Shown here piece by piece: positions 26,926 to 38,003 of a DNA stretch of 64,000 bases. The notes beneath the pieces are model-generated. The model ran no database searches, was not told the origin of the DNA, and saw only the letters and a program-made list of their open reading frames with translations. Source of the DNA: Hahella sp. CCB-MM4 (GTDB lineage Bacteria; Pseudomonadota; Gammaproteobacteria; Pseudomonadales; Oleiphilaceae); the NCBI RefSeq assembly GCF_002260525.1, contig NZ_MRYI01000014.1, forward strand, positions 62,001-126,000, in the 5' to 3' direction. Within the stretch, counting starts at the first letter, position 1; the number at the start of each line of letters is the position of its first letter. Made by a program: the position numbers and the translations under genes.

Positions 26926-27711
26926 CTATTGAGCCATGACCCGGTTTAGTGCATCGACATTGGCTTTCATGTGAAGAGGATTGATAGTGCCAACGATGGC
27001 GCTGGTGACGCCGGGGTGTGAGAAGACGAATCGGAAACTTTCTGTCAGGGGATCTTCTCCAGGTTTCAGGCACAGGTGGCCGCTTGCCAGGGCTTTTTTG
27101 ACCAGGACACCTTTGCCGTGGTCCCGGGCATAGTCAATGACTGCCCCTTCATCCTGTTCATTGATGTTGTAGGTCACCATCACTATGTCGCTATGCTGTA
27201 GCGAAGCAATGCCACCTTCCACGGTTTTTGTGGACATGCCCGTGGCCCTGATCTTCCCTTGTTGCCGAAGATCGTCCAGTGCTTCCAAAGTTCCTTTGCG
27301 GATGATGTCTAGGTCATTGCCGTCGGAATGGACCAGAACCATATCGATATAGTCTGTGTTCAGTCGCTTCAGGCTTCGCTCCACGCTATAGCGCACATGC
27401 TCGGGAGAAAAATCGAAACTGGACTGTCCCTGCTCAAACTCTTCACCCACTTTGCTGCAGATGATCCAGCGGTCCCGCTGTCCTTTTAGCAGAGTTCCGA
27501 GGCGCTCTTCGCTTGTGCCGTAAGCAGGGGCGGTATCGATCAGGTTCATGCCGAGATCGGCTGCAAGATCGATAATGGCCTTGGCATCCATATCGTTGGG
27601 AATTTCAAAGCCCTGTGGATACTTTACTCCCTGGTTACGTCCCAGTTTTACTGTGCCGAGCCCCAGACAGCTGACGCTCATGCCTGTATTTCCAAGCGGT
27701 CGGTAGATCAC
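26926..27711 (-). CDS. Aldo/keto reductase family protein
   Basis: A 261-residue TIM-barrel NADPH-dependent oxidoreductase. Visible are LGNTGMSVSCLGLGTVKLG, the catalytic Asp-Tyr region NLIDTAPAYGTSEERLG, the Lys in IICSKVG and the DMVLVHS strand with His. GTG 27711 is chosen: AGGAG lies eight bases upstream and the start overlaps the upstream stop as GTGA, which implies coupling to the FAD enzyme gene. A longer reading frame to 27729 lacks a site. Substrate unknown. Confidence 0.85.
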   Translation of the reverse strand: MIYRPLGNTGMSVSCLGLGTVKLGRNQGVKYPQGFEIPNDMDAKAIIDLAADLGMNLIDTAPAYGTSEERLGTLLKGQRDRWIICSKVGEEFEQGQSSFDFSPEHVRYSVERSLKRLNTDYIDMVLVHSDGNDLDIIRKGTLEALDDLRQQGKIRATGMSTKTVEGGIASLQHSDIVMVTYNINEQDEGAVIDYARDHGKGVLVKKALASGHLCLKPGEDPLTESFRFVFSHPGVTSAIVGTINPLHMKANVDALNRVMAQ

Positions 27712-28910
27712 GACAACAACTCCTGCCATACAGGCTTGCTGATTGGTGGGCGACTGAGGAACTTGAGCAGTTCGTAATTTGTTGCGAGCTCCGGGGTGAT
27801 GTTGTCCTGCTCCAGCTTTTCCAGAACCTCATCGACCAGATTGGGGGTCAAAGCCAGCTTGGTCGGCCAGCAGGTGATGACATTATCGTTCTGGTGAACG
27901 AAGGCAGAATCCGGTCTGAGCATAGCATTCTGCTGGGGCTCTGCCCGGTGGATCATGAAGCTGTCCCAGTGCGCCTCGCCAAGATCAACCCAGGGCAATA
28001 ATTCCTTGATCAGTGTTTTGGCCGACTCAAGTTGAGTCTGCTTGTCCAGCTCAACACCTGTTTCAGCCAGGTTGCCACCCAAATACCAGACGGGTTGCCC
28101 ATCGGCCATATAATGTGTGGTAATCGTGAGCAGGGGTTTGGAGCCTGAACCGATGCAGTGTGCGTAAATCGGATGGGGGTAGTGGTGCTTTACTACGACC
28201 ATGTGCAAGGGGCGTCGTTGCATGGCGGGGCCATGTAACTGTGCGCTATGCAATACACTTTCGTTGCCCTCACCGGCGGTGAGAATATAACGCTTGGCCT
28301 TGATTCGAACACGCTTGTTCTTCCCGAACAGCTGGAGGTCAGTAACACTGCCATTGTCCAGTTCCAGCGAGCTGTGTTGGGCACAATCATACTGATATAT
28401 CCCTTCATCAAAGGGGCTTATCAGGGCATTGATCACGCTGGGGACATCTACCACTATTTCATTAAGAGCGTAGAAGTTGCCGTGGAATGCCGGATTTTTA
28501 AAAGCCTCCGGACGCTGTTCAAACTCGTCAGTTTCCACTTTGCCCCTGACCGCTTTGCTGGCAAAGAATGACGTGAGTTTGGACATAAGCCTGTCCCTGG
28601 ACCACATATAGTGGTACTCGGACAACACTTTAGCAGAGCTGAGGTCCACGTCTCCCTCTCCATTCAGGCAGGCCCGCCAACGTGCTGGCATTTCTGAAAT
28701 GGCATTGGATGCATTGCTCAAAGCCCCGTGCAGGGCATATTTTGTGCCGCCATGGATGATGCCCTGGGAACGGACGGTTTGCCCGCCGCCCAGTGTCTGG
28801 CGTTCCAGCAGAACGGTACTGTAGCCGGCTGACCTGAGCCGGTAATTGAGCCAAAGCCCGGCAATGCCGCCGCCGATAATGACAATGTCGGTGTCGAGAG
28901 TTTCTGCCAT
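27708..28910 (-). CDS. FAD-dependent oxidoreductase, DAO family
   Basis: A 400-residue flavoprotein. The N-terminal dinucleotide fold is DIVIIGGGIAGLWLNYRLRS, followed by an acidic strand end LLERQ and SQGIIHGGTKYAL, typical of the D-amino-acid oxidase / glycerol-3-phosphate dehydrogenase superfamily. It probably oxidises an amine, amino acid or hydroxy acid, but the substrate cannot be read. It is coupled to the aldo/keto reductase by a 4-bp overlap and divergent from waaA. Confidence 0.85.
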   Translation of the reverse strand: MAETLDTDIVIIGGGIAGLWLNYRLRSAGYSTVLLERQTLGGGQTVRSQGIIHGGTKYALHGALSNASNAISEMPARWRACLNGEGDVDLSSAKVLSEYHYMWSRDRLMSKLTSFFASKAVRGKVETDEFEQRPEAFKNPAFHGNFYALNEIVVDVPSVINALISPFDEGIYQYDCAQHSSLELDNGSVTDLQLFGKNKRVRIKAKRYILTAGEGNESVLHSAQLHGPAMQRRPLHMVVVKHHYPHPIYAHCIGSGSKPLLTITTHYMADGQPVWYLGGNLAETGVELDKQTQLESAKTLIKELLPWVDLGEAHWDSFMIHRAEPQQNAMLRPDSAFVHQNDNVITCWPTKLALTPNLVDEVLEKLEQDNITPELATNYELLKFLSRPPISKPVWQELLS

Positions 28911-29108
28911 GGACTGGCCTCATGCTGACAAATCGGGCGCCATTATAGCGAGTCCGGCAAGTGAACCCAAACCAATCCCTGAAATTTCAGGTTGGCAATT
29001 TGTAATGTTTTCTGGCCCGGCCTGCGGAATGCTCAGGATAAACAGCTCATTAGGTAGTTATGCTACACTGCCCCGCTAATTGTTCAGGCGTTACCGGCAG
29101 ACCGTGGC

Positions 29109-30389
29109 ATGGCGAGATACCTCTATACTTTTATTTATTACCTGATTTTTCCTTTGGTGTTATTGCGTTTATGGTGGCGGGGCAAGAAAGCGCCTCAGTA
29201 TCGGCTCCGTTGGTTGGAACGCCTGGGAATATTTTCTTCGCCATCGGATACTCCCCCTACATTGTGGATACACTCTGTGTCGGTGGGAGAGACCATCGCC
29301 GCAGCCCCTCTTATTAAGTCGTTACAGGCCCGTTATCCACAGGTTCGGTTGGTGGTGACGACGATGACACCAACGGGATCTGAACGGGTCCGGTCCCTGT
29401 TTGGTGACACGGTTTTCCACGTCTATGCCCCTTATGATCTGCCAGGTTGCATTAAGCGCTTTTACCAGCGGCTTCGTCCGATGGCATTGATCGTGATGGA
29501 AACTGAGTTGTGGCCTAATTGGGTGCACTTTTGCAAGCGGAGGAACATACCGACCATTCTGGCGAATGGACGGTTATCTGAACGGTCAGCCAGGGGCTAT
29601 GAAAAAGTTCGCTGGTTGTCCGGTTCGATGTTCGAGGAAATTAGCTGGGTGGCCGCCCAGAATTCGCAGGATGCCGCTCGCTTCGCTCGTTTGGGAGTCA
29701 AAGATAAAAGTCTGACTGTCACCGGTAGTATCAAGTTTGATATCCAGATCACTGATGATATCAGGCGGGCCGGGAAACAGTTTCGGCAGCAGTGGGGAGA
29801 GATGAGGCCGGTGGTGATGGCAGGCAGTACCCATGAAGGCGAAGAAAGTCTATTACTTGAAGCCTTTCAAAAGATACGAACCCGTTACCCTGAAGCTTTG
29901 TTGATTATTGTTCCCCGTCATCCTGAGCGTTTTGAGTCTGTGGCCGGATTAATTGATCAGGCCGGATTGACCATGTCGCGTCGCAGCCTGAATGTGCCCT
30001 TTTCACCAGAGGTGCAGGTAGTGCTGGGGGACACGATGGGGGAGCAGATGAAGTTCTATGCGGCGGCTGACGTGGCCTTTGTGGGAGGAAGTCTGATTGA
30101 ACGAGGCGGTCACAACCCTCTGGAACCTGCTGCATTGGGGCTGCCTGTGCTAATGGGTCCCCACGTGTTCAATTTTCAGGATATATGTACCCGATTGGAA
30201 ACTGAGGGTGCGCTTGTAACGGTTAGTCAAACCTCTCTGCAGGAGGAAATAGAGAGTCTGTTGAAGAGCGAACAGTTGCGTCAGGAGCGGGGAGGGAAGG
30301 CCAGACAATTTGTCGAGTCCAATCAAGGTGCGCTTGAGCGTTTGGTATCAGGGATTTCTCAGCGTATAGACCCTAATGGGCGCTACTGA
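29109..30389 (+). CDS. waaA: 3-Deoxy-D-manno-octulosonic acid (Kdo) transferase
   Basis: A 426-residue inner-membrane-anchored glycosyltransferase (GT30) that adds Kdo to lipid A precursor. The N-terminus is a membrane anchor (YTFIYYLIFPLVLLRLWW). The catalytic base Glu61 is in HSVSVGETIAAAPLI, and the CMP-Kdo-binding half includes MAGSTHEGEE and GGSLIERGGHNPLEPAALG. It shows the cell has lipopolysaccharide. It stands alone, convergent with tolC with no clear terminator in the 35-bp gap. Confidence 0.96.
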   Translation: MARYLYTFIYYLIFPLVLLRLWWRGKKAPQYRLRWLERLGIFSSPSDTPPTLWIHSVSVGETIAAAPLIKSLQARYPQVRLVVTTMTPTGSERVRSLFGDTVFHVYAPYDLPGCIKRFYQRLRPMALIVMETELWPNWVHFCKRRNIPTILANGRLSERSARGYEKVRWLSGSMFEEISWVAAQNSQDAARFARLGVKDKSLTVTGSIKFDIQITDDIRRAGKQFRQQWGEMRPVVMAGSTHEGEESLLLEAFQKIRTRYPEALLIIVPRHPERFESVAGLIDQAGLTMSRRSLNVPFSPEVQVVLGDTMGEQMKFYAAADVAFVGGSLIERGGHNPLEPAALGLPVLMGPHVFNFQDICTRLETEGALVTVSQTSLQEEIESLLKSEQLRQERGGKARQFVESNQGALERLVSGISQRIDPNGRY

Positions 30390-30424
30390 GGTAGCACCCA
30401 AGGGCCAAAACTCGTCAGGAGACC

Positions 30425-31753
30425 TTAGTTAGCCACCTGAACTGGTGCGCCAAGCCATTTGTTGAGTTCTTCAATATCAGCCATTGAAAGCACACCGGCA
30501 GTCTGTTTGAAAGATAGCTGGTTGACGACAAAGTCATAGCGTGCGTTCGCATAGTTGGACAGTGATTCGAAGTAACGCCGCTCTGCATCCAGTACTTCAA
30601 CGATGTTTCTGGTGCCGACATCATATCCGGCCCGGGTAGCCTGCAGGGCGCTTTCATTGGAAACGATTTCCTGCTTGCGCGCCTGAATCGCTTCAATGTT
30701 AGTCTGCAATGTCCGGTAAAGGCTGCGTAATTGCAGACGGATATTGCGCTGGGTGGTGTTCAATGTTTCCTGAGCCTGCTCCAGTTGGTAGCGAGCCTGA
30801 CGAACTCCGGCCTGAGTGCCACCACCGGTATACAGCGGGACGGTCAGATTCAGGGCGATGCTGGCATCGGTGGAGTTATCATCTGCCGGAGACGGGCCGT
30901 TATAGTCGCTGTAGGCATAACTTGCCACGGCATTTAATGTCGGGTAATGGCCTGCCTTGCGGGCAGAAACATTGCTGTCCGCACTTTGAACGTTCCAACG
31001 GGTTGCCAGCAACTGTGGGTTATTTTCAAAGGCGATGGTTTCCCATTCATTGACAGAAGCTGGCGCGAGCATTGCAACAGGAAAGTCCGGACTCAGGATC
31101 TGGATGCGGTTGAAGTATTCGCCTGTAATCCGCTCGAGAGTTTCCAGCGCGACATCCAACTGACCCTGAGCATTAATCCGGGATACCTTGCCCGAATCAT
31201 AGGTCGCTTTGGATTCATGCACTTCAGTGATGGCGATCAGGCCAACTTCAAAACGTTCCTTGGCCTGTTCCCACTGTCGCTTGAAAGCTTCTTCCGCACG
31301 CTTGGCCGTGGTTAAGTCGTCCCAGGCTCTCAACACATCAAAATAAGCTTGTGCAGTACGAAGAATCAGAGACTGTTCCGCTGTCCGCAACTCTGCATCC
31401 GCCTGATTGCGGGAATATTCGCTGGCTTTATAGCTGTGGTAAGTATCAAACTTCAGGATTGGCTGGGTAAGACTCAGTTCCGCACCCTCCGTCAGGTAAC
31501 TGTCATCGGCACCGGCGTCTTTGTCCACATCATGGTGGGTGACACTACCGCCCAGCGCAACCTGCGGCAGCAAGCCAGAGCGGGAAATGGTGACATTTTC
31601 TGCTGAAGCGTTACGTGCGGCCAGGGCGGTTGCCAGTTCCGAGTCATATTCGGTGGCCTTTTTGTAGGCGCTGGAAAGATCGATGGCGTGCGCTGACAGT
31701 GAAAGGAATAGGGAACTGGCCACAAGTGGCAGTAAGCGAAAACGGAATGTCAT
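30425..31753 (-). CDS. tolC: Outer-membrane efflux channel TolC
   Basis: A 442-residue outer-membrane factor. The signal peptide ends SLSAHA, and the mature protein begins IDLSSAYKKATEYDSELATA, typical of the TolC subgroup. The two repeated halves of the OEP fold are visible, and the C-terminus shows RYFESLSNYANARYDFVVNQ. ATG 31753 with GAAGG upstream is chosen over an in-frame start at 31792. It forms the exit duct for tripartite efflux pumps and type I secretion. Its place next to thiC and nudF is conserved in relatives. Confidence 0.93.
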   Translation of the reverse strand: MTFRFRLLPLVASSLFLSLSAHAIDLSSAYKKATEYDSELATALAARNASAENVTISRSGLLPQVALGGSVTHHDVDKDAGADDSYLTEGAELSLTQPILKFDTYHSYKASEYSRNQADAELRTAEQSLILRTAQAYFDVLRAWDDLTTAKRAEEAFKRQWEQAKERFEVGLIAITEVHESKATYDSGKVSRINAQGQLDVALETLERITGEYFNRIQILSPDFPVAMLAPASVNEWETIAFENNPQLLATRWNVQSADSNVSARKAGHYPTLNAVASYAYSDYNGPSPADDNSTDASIALNLTVPLYTGGGTQAGVRQARYQLEQAQETLNTTQRNIRLQLRSLYRTLQTNIEAIQARKQEIVSNESALQATRAGYDVGTRNIVEVLDAERRYFESLSNYANARYDFVVNQLSFKQTAGVLSMADIEELNKWLGAPVQVAN

Positions 31754-32062
31754 GTGAATACCTTCGTTGAGTTCATCGACCGTTGGGTTCATCGACGAGC
31801 CTGATAGTCCGGCCGGGTCGTTGAAAATAATCCATTAGCTACCTGGCGCCCGATGGTGCCGGGTATATAAGTGGTGGTAATTCCACCATATTCAACCAGT
31901 GTAAAGTAGCGATGTTACGTTCAGCGGAAAATTGCCGGTTTCCGCTATGGGGCCGGAATCTGACAGATGGCGTTATCGGTAGTCGTTCCGGGCTGATTGT
32001 CGGTAACAGTTGACATTGAATGTCATCGTTTGAAAAGTAAAGGGTTTATTTGAGACCAATTG

Positions 32063-32172
32063 TCTTCACACTCTATCTATAACATTCTCTATAAAACCCT
32101 AACAACTTCTCTAAACAGTCTAGACATCTTCTCCTACTCGACTTTTCTCTTTCTCTACATAGCCCGGACGAT
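32063..32172. repeat. 22-bp phased TTCTCTA motif in the tolC-thiC gap
   Basis: TTCTCTA occurs at 32085, 32107 and 32151, and the near copy TTCTCCTA at 32129, so four copies are exactly 22 bp apart. The rest of each unit is not conserved. The tract is pyrimidine-rich on the plus strand. It sits within the 791-bp gap 31754-32544, where the promoters of tolC and thiC must lie. Apart from this and the riboswitch I can name nothing else in the gap. Confidence 0.6.
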
Positions 32173-32307
32173 GATCTGATCCTATGGCTACTTGTTAGAG
32201 GGTATTTCAAAGGAAATGCCTTCTTGCTGTTGACTGAGAAGTTCTGTTCAATGTGTTCACTGTTTACATGATGGACAATAATAACGCTTATCTCTACACT
32301 TTGGAAC

Positions 32308-32405
32308 ACTCTTGTCGGGGTGCTGATAATTTTATCGGCTGAGATCACCATAGGTGGGACCCGTTGACCTGATCCGGATAATACCGGCGTAGGGAGCAAA
32401 GTTTT
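32308..32405 (+). ncRNA. TPP riboswitch (THI element)
   Basis: The leader contains the conserved parts in order: GTCGGGGTGC, GGCTGAGATCA, GGGACCCGTTGACCTGATCC, GGATAATACCGGCGTAGGGA. These are the thi-box pyrimidine- and pyrophosphate-binding helices. It lies about 140 bp upstream of thiC and should lower thiC expression when thiamine pyrophosphate is plentiful. Confidence 0.95.
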
Positions 32406-32493
32406 ACTCTTCCATGCAGTGTCGGAAAACCAACCGCCGACCATCAGTTCACTCCGCATCAGTTAATCCGTGTAATCGGATAGTCAAAAATAA

Positions 32494-34407
<1,914 letters not shown>

Positions 34408-34422
34408 AGTACGCTGCCCGGC

Positions 34423-34454
34423 CTCCCGGATGATTCTTTGTGAACGTCCGGGAG
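34423..34454 (+). other. Stem-loop after thiC
   Basis: CTCCCGGA (34423-34430) and TCCGGGAG (34447-34454) form a perfect 8-bp stem with a 16-base loop, 16 bases after the thiC stop. There is no T-run, so termination is doubtful. Confidence 0.5.
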
Positions 34455-34557
34455 TCTGACAGAGCAAGTCTGTCATGATACCGTATACTGCAATGAGATA
34501 TATTCACGCAATCACCATGTTTACAAAGAACATGTTTACACGGAAAGAGGTACATGC

Positions 34558-35187
34558 ATGTCGGTAGAGGATGCAGCTTTCAGCAAGCAAAATGTCAAAA
34601 TTCTTGAGACTAAGGACAGCTATCGGGGGTTCTTCAAAATCAAGTCGTTGAAACTTCAGCACGCCCAATTTGCAGGAGGATGGGGGCCGGAACTTCAGCG
34701 GGAATTGTTTGTACGAGGTAGTGCGACTGTCATGCTGCCCTATGATCCGTGGCGGGACATGGTCGTGTTGTGTGAACAGTTTCGTATTGGTGCAATCGAA
34801 GACGCACAAAGCCCCTGGTTATTGGAATTGGTGGCAGGCATGGATGATCCCGGCGAATCTCCGGAGCAGGTTGCTATTCGTGAGGCGCAGGAAGAAGCCG
34901 GTCTGGAGGTGCTAGCCCTGAAGCAGATCTGTCAATACTATCCGTCACCAGGCGGAAGCTCTGAGTTTATACATTTGTATTGTGGTTTGGTTCATTCTGA
35001 CTCCGCCGGTGGCCTGCACGGGCTGGATGAAGAGGGAGAAGACATCAGGGTACATGTTTTGCCTAGATCGGATGCCTTTGCTCTGGTAACCCGCGGACGC
35101 ATCAATAATGCGGCCTCTATTATCGGTTTGCAGTGGCTGGAGATGAATTATCAATTCTTGCAGGAAGAGTGGCGGACCCAAGGGTAA
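34558..35187 (+). CDS. nudF: ADP-ribose pyrophosphatase (Nudix)
   Basis: A 209-residue Nudix hydrolase cleaving ADP-ribose to AMP and ribose 5-phosphate. The Nudix box GESPEQVAIREAQEEAGLEV has all catalytic acids. The N-terminal swap domain with YRGFFKIKSLKLQH and LFVRGSATVMLPYDP fits the NudF/YffH subgroup. ATG 34558 has AAGAGG seven bases upstream. It is first in the nudF-DUF1249-cpdA-yqiA series. Confidence 0.93.
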   Translation: MSVEDAAFSKQNVKILETKDSYRGFFKIKSLKLQHAQFAGGWGPELQRELFVRGSATVMLPYDPWRDMVVLCEQFRIGAIEDAQSPWLLELVAGMDDPGESPEQVAIREAQEEAGLEVLALKQICQYYPSPGGSSEFIHLYCGLVHSDSAGGLHGLDEEGEDIRVHVLPRSDAFALVTRGRINNAASIIGLQWLEMNYQFLQEEWRTQG

Positions 35188-35288
35188 TCGCGTAACGTAG
35201 TAAGGAAATGGACATCACCGGTTCCGGTTCCACAAGGGCGTTGGTCGTCAGATAAAGGGGCGGATAAAGGAATGTATCAAGGGAGGTA

Positions 35289-35762
35289 TTGATTCAATTG
35301 TTGCCAAGAGGTGAATGGGTGAAACAACGTTATGTCCCTGACATAGCAAAATTTGGTGCGATCTGTGAGTCGAACTATGTGCGGATAAATAAGTTGCTAT
35401 CCGACATGGATGAAGGCTCGGAGGTGATATACCAGTTGCACAACGATGGAATGTACCTGGGGGATATCCGGTTGCAGGTTCTGGAATCGAGTCGCTATAC
35501 CAATCTGATTATGCTCGAGCAGATCCAGGCGGCAGGGAAGTGGCTTAACAACCCCCAGCTGATTGTTCGTGTATATCATGATGCACGCATGGTGGAAGTC
35601 ATTAGTGCGGCCGATCACCCAAGGGTGGAGGCGGTTAATGATTATCCAAATCACAAGATGCATCTCCCGGATGAGAAGTTGCAACTTAACCAGTTTTTAT
35701 CCGAATGGTTGGGTTACTGTTTGAATCATGGTCATTCCAGCGTCCCGCTAAAAGGTTTCTGA
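35289..35762 (+). CDS. DUF1249 family protein
   Basis: About 157 residues, matching the conserved protein (E. coli YqiB type) always found between nudF and cpdA. It opens with KQRYVPDIAKFGAICESNY and carries a predicted alpha/beta fold, no membrane segment. Function unknown. The start is uncertain: TTG 35289 is very close to GGGAGG (35281), and TTG 35298 or GTG 35319 would also keep the conserved region. Confidence 0.85.
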   Translation: MIQLLPRGEWVKQRYVPDIAKFGAICESNYVRINKLLSDMDEGSEVIYQLHNDGMYLGDIRLQVLESSRYTNLIMLEQIQAAGKWLNNPQLIVRVYHDARMVEVISAADHPRVEAVNDYPNHKMHLPDEKLQLNQFLSEWLGYCLNHGHSSVPLKGF

Positions 35763-35960
35763 TTTCAAGTGCGACAGCCAAAAATGGCGCTGTTGTTCCC
35801 ACATTTCATTGTAAGCTGCTACTTTTCAAGCATTTTGTGAATGATTGACTGGAAAATAGTCGAATCTGCTTATATCGTTTATATCGTACCGATAATTCTT
35901 TAGTGAGTGTCTATCGATACGCCGTAAAGTTTTGACAGAAGGTAAACAGGACCGCATCGG

Positions 35961-36761
35961 GTGGCGAAGAAGCAACGCTGGTTAAACATTATTCAAGTGA
36001 CGGATTCCCATCTGCGCAAGGAAGTGGATGGCAAGCTGCTGGGTATGAATACCCGGGAAAGTCTTGATGCGGTGCTTGAATTGGTGGATTCCCATAAGGA
36101 GCAGCCTGATCTGGTTCTTGCAACAGGGGATCTGGCTCAGGACGGCAGTGCTGAGGCCTATCATTGTTTCGAGAAGAAAATGTCTCGATTCAAATGTCCC
36201 GTTGTATGGTTTTCCGGTAATCATGATGATCCGGAAGTCATGACCAGTTCGATCAGAAACTCTGAAGCCTTTGTGAAAGTCAAAATCATGGGGCAGTGGA
36301 AGCTGATCTTTCTGGATTCGTCTGTGCGCAACAAAGTATACGGTGAGTTGGCCGCCTCGGAGCTGGCTCTCTTAAAACAGGAGCTGGAAAAGGATCAGGA
36401 CAAGCATGTCGCTATCTGTTTTCATCATCATCCTGTTGCGATCGATTGCACATGGCTTGATACCATCGGGCTGAAGAACGCCGATGAGTTGTTTGCCATT
36501 ACGGATCAGCACTCTCATATAAAGCTGATACTCTGGGGGCATATTCACCAGGAATATGATCAGGTTCGTAACGGTGTCAGAATGCTGGCCACACCCTCCA
36601 CCTGTGTGCAGTTCAAACCGCTGAGCGAAGACTTCGCGGTGGATGACTTGGCTCCGGGTTACCGTTGGTTAAAGCTCGGTGTTGATGGAGCGATTGAAAC
36701 AGCGGTTGAGCGGGCTGACCACATCGAGTTTGTAGTGGATATGAGCAGTAAAGGATACTAG
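35961..36761 (+). CDS. cpdA: 3',5'-cyclic-AMP phosphodiesterase
   Basis: A 266-residue class III cyclic nucleotide phosphodiesterase with the two-metal site: IIQVTDSHL, ATGDLAQDGS, FSGNHDD, FHHHP and WGHIHQEY. It lowers cAMP, and so tunes CRP-type regulation. GTG is the start. It sits in the conserved nudF-DUF1249-cpdA-yqiA order. Confidence 0.94.
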   Translation: MAKKQRWLNIIQVTDSHLRKEVDGKLLGMNTRESLDAVLELVDSHKEQPDLVLATGDLAQDGSAEAYHCFEKKMSRFKCPVVWFSGNHDDPEVMTSSIRNSEAFVKVKIMGQWKLIFLDSSVRNKVYGELAASELALLKQELEKDQDKHVAICFHHHPVAIDCTWLDTIGLKNADELFAITDQHSHIKLILWGHIHQEYDQVRNGVRMLATPSTCVQFKPLSEDFAVDDLAPGYRWLKLGVDGAIETAVERADHIEFVVDMSSKGY

Positions 36762-36814
36762 GCTCGGTGTGAGGCGCGAATTCATCGCTGCTGTTTGACG
36801 ATACGGAAATACTA

Positions 36815-37405
36815 TTGGCTAACCCTTATCTTCTCTATCTACATGGCTTCAAAAGTTCACCTGCATCCATAAAAGCGAAAAAGTTGTATGACTGGGTACG
36901 TGATCAGCGTCCCGATTTGCACGTGGAAATCCCTGCACTGCCATTCTCTCCGAAAGAAACGATCCGCTATTTGGAAACTTCATACTTCCATTCCAGCACC
37001 AGGCCGGTAGGGATTATCGGAAGCTCTCTTGGTGGATACTACGCCAACTACCTCAGTCTGGAGCATCATGTTCCTGCCGCATTAATCAATCCTGCTGTAA
37101 AGCCATACCTGTTGCTGAATGATTACCTGGGGCAAAATGAGAATCTCTATACCGGTGAAGTGTTTGAAGTGATTCCAGCACACATGCAGGAACTGTTGTC
37201 GCTGGATCGGGCTCCCGAGTGTCGCCGGGATCAAATACTGACGCTGGTCCAAACCGGTGATGAAACCCTCAATTATCATGAAGCCGTAGAAAAGTATGGG
37301 AGTCATCCCATGTGGATTATTCCCGGAGGCAGCCATGAATTTGATGGCTTCGTTGAGGTGCTTCCGGCGATAGTGAGTCATCTGGAAGGATTTCACCGAC
37401 CCTGA
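36815..37405 (+). CDS. yqiA: YqiA-type alpha/beta-hydrolase (esterase)
   Basis: A 196-residue small esterase. It shows [16 protein letters not shown] for the oxyanion region, the nucleophile elbow [13 protein letters not shown], an acidic loop near TGDETL, and GGSHEFDGF with the catalytic His. TTG start with ACGGAA upstream. In enterobacteria parE follows; here parE is absent and gcvH comes next. Confidence 0.92.
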   Translation: MANPYLLYLHGFKSSPASIKAKKLYDWVRDQRPDLHVEIPALPFSPKETIRYLETSYFHSSTRPVGIIGSSLGGYYANYLSLEHHVPAALINPAVKPYLLLNDYLGQNENLYTGEVFEVIPAHMQELLSLDRAPECRRDQILTLVQTGDETLNYHEAVEKYGSHPMWIIPGGSHEFDGFVEVLPAIVSHLEGFHRP

Positions 37406-37551
37406 AGCAATTTGCAGGCGACTCGGGGCAGGGAGAAATTCTGCTACACTTTTCTACGAGGCAATCCAAGGTAACACAGCCTCTTGATAATAGACTCCAG
37501 ATCATAGATAGTTCCCGCAATAATGACTTATCCAGTGAGAAGGGTTTAAAA

Positions 37552-37944
37552 ATGAGCAATATTCCAGGCGAACTGAAATATACTTCCACCCATGAATGGG
37601 TGCGGTTGGAAGAGGATGGTACCGTCACAATCGGTGTAACCGATCATGCACAGGATCTGTTAGGTGATGTGGTATTTGTTGAGCTTCCTGAAGTCGGTTC
37701 TAACCTTGCTGCGGCAGAAGAGGCCGGTGTGGTTGAGTCTGTAAAGGCGGCTTCTGACATTTATGCTCCTATTGCCGGGGAAGTGGTCGAGATCAATGAC
37801 GCGCTACAAGAGACTCCGGAGCTAGTGAATAGCGATCCATACAACGACGGGTGGTTTTTCAGGCTCAAGGTTGAAGATAAGTCTGAATTGGATGGGCTTA
37901 TGTCCTCGGTAGAATATAAGGCTCAATGTGACGCCGAAGACTGA
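37552..37944 (+). CDS. gcvH: Glycine cleavage system H protein
   Basis: A 130-residue lipoyl carrier that shuttles the aminomethyl group between GcvP, GcvT and Lpd. The lipoyl lysine is Lys65 in [15 protein letters not shown], preceded by [20 protein letters not shown]. Length is standard. It is solitary: no gcvT, gcvP or lpd is adjacent, so the partners must be elsewhere or it serves as a lipoate-relay protein. Its own promoter probably lies in 37406-37551. Confidence 0.96.
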   Translation: MSNIPGELKYTSTHEWVRLEEDGTVTIGVTDHAQDLLGDVVFVELPEVGSNLAAAEEAGVVESVKAASDIYAPIAGEVVEINDALQETPELVNSDPYNDGWFFRLKVEDKSELDGLMSSVEYKAQCDAED

Positions 37945-37976
37945 AGGCTTTTATACCGGAACTTGGTGACGAATTG

Positions 37977-38003
37977 GATGAGGGGTGGCTTCCACCCTTC
38001 ATC
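37977..38003. terminator. Hairpin between gcvH and the HDOD gene
   Basis: GATGAGGGGTGG and CCACCCTTCATC pair at 11 of 12 positions plus one G-T around CTT. It touches the stop codon of the converging HDOD gene. No T-run follows on either strand, so termination is inferred from position. Confidence 0.45.

Noticed and set aside
37977-38003. Firm two-way terminator between gcvH and the HDOD gene
   Set aside because: The stem is good but neither strand has a T-run, so it is kept only at low confidence.
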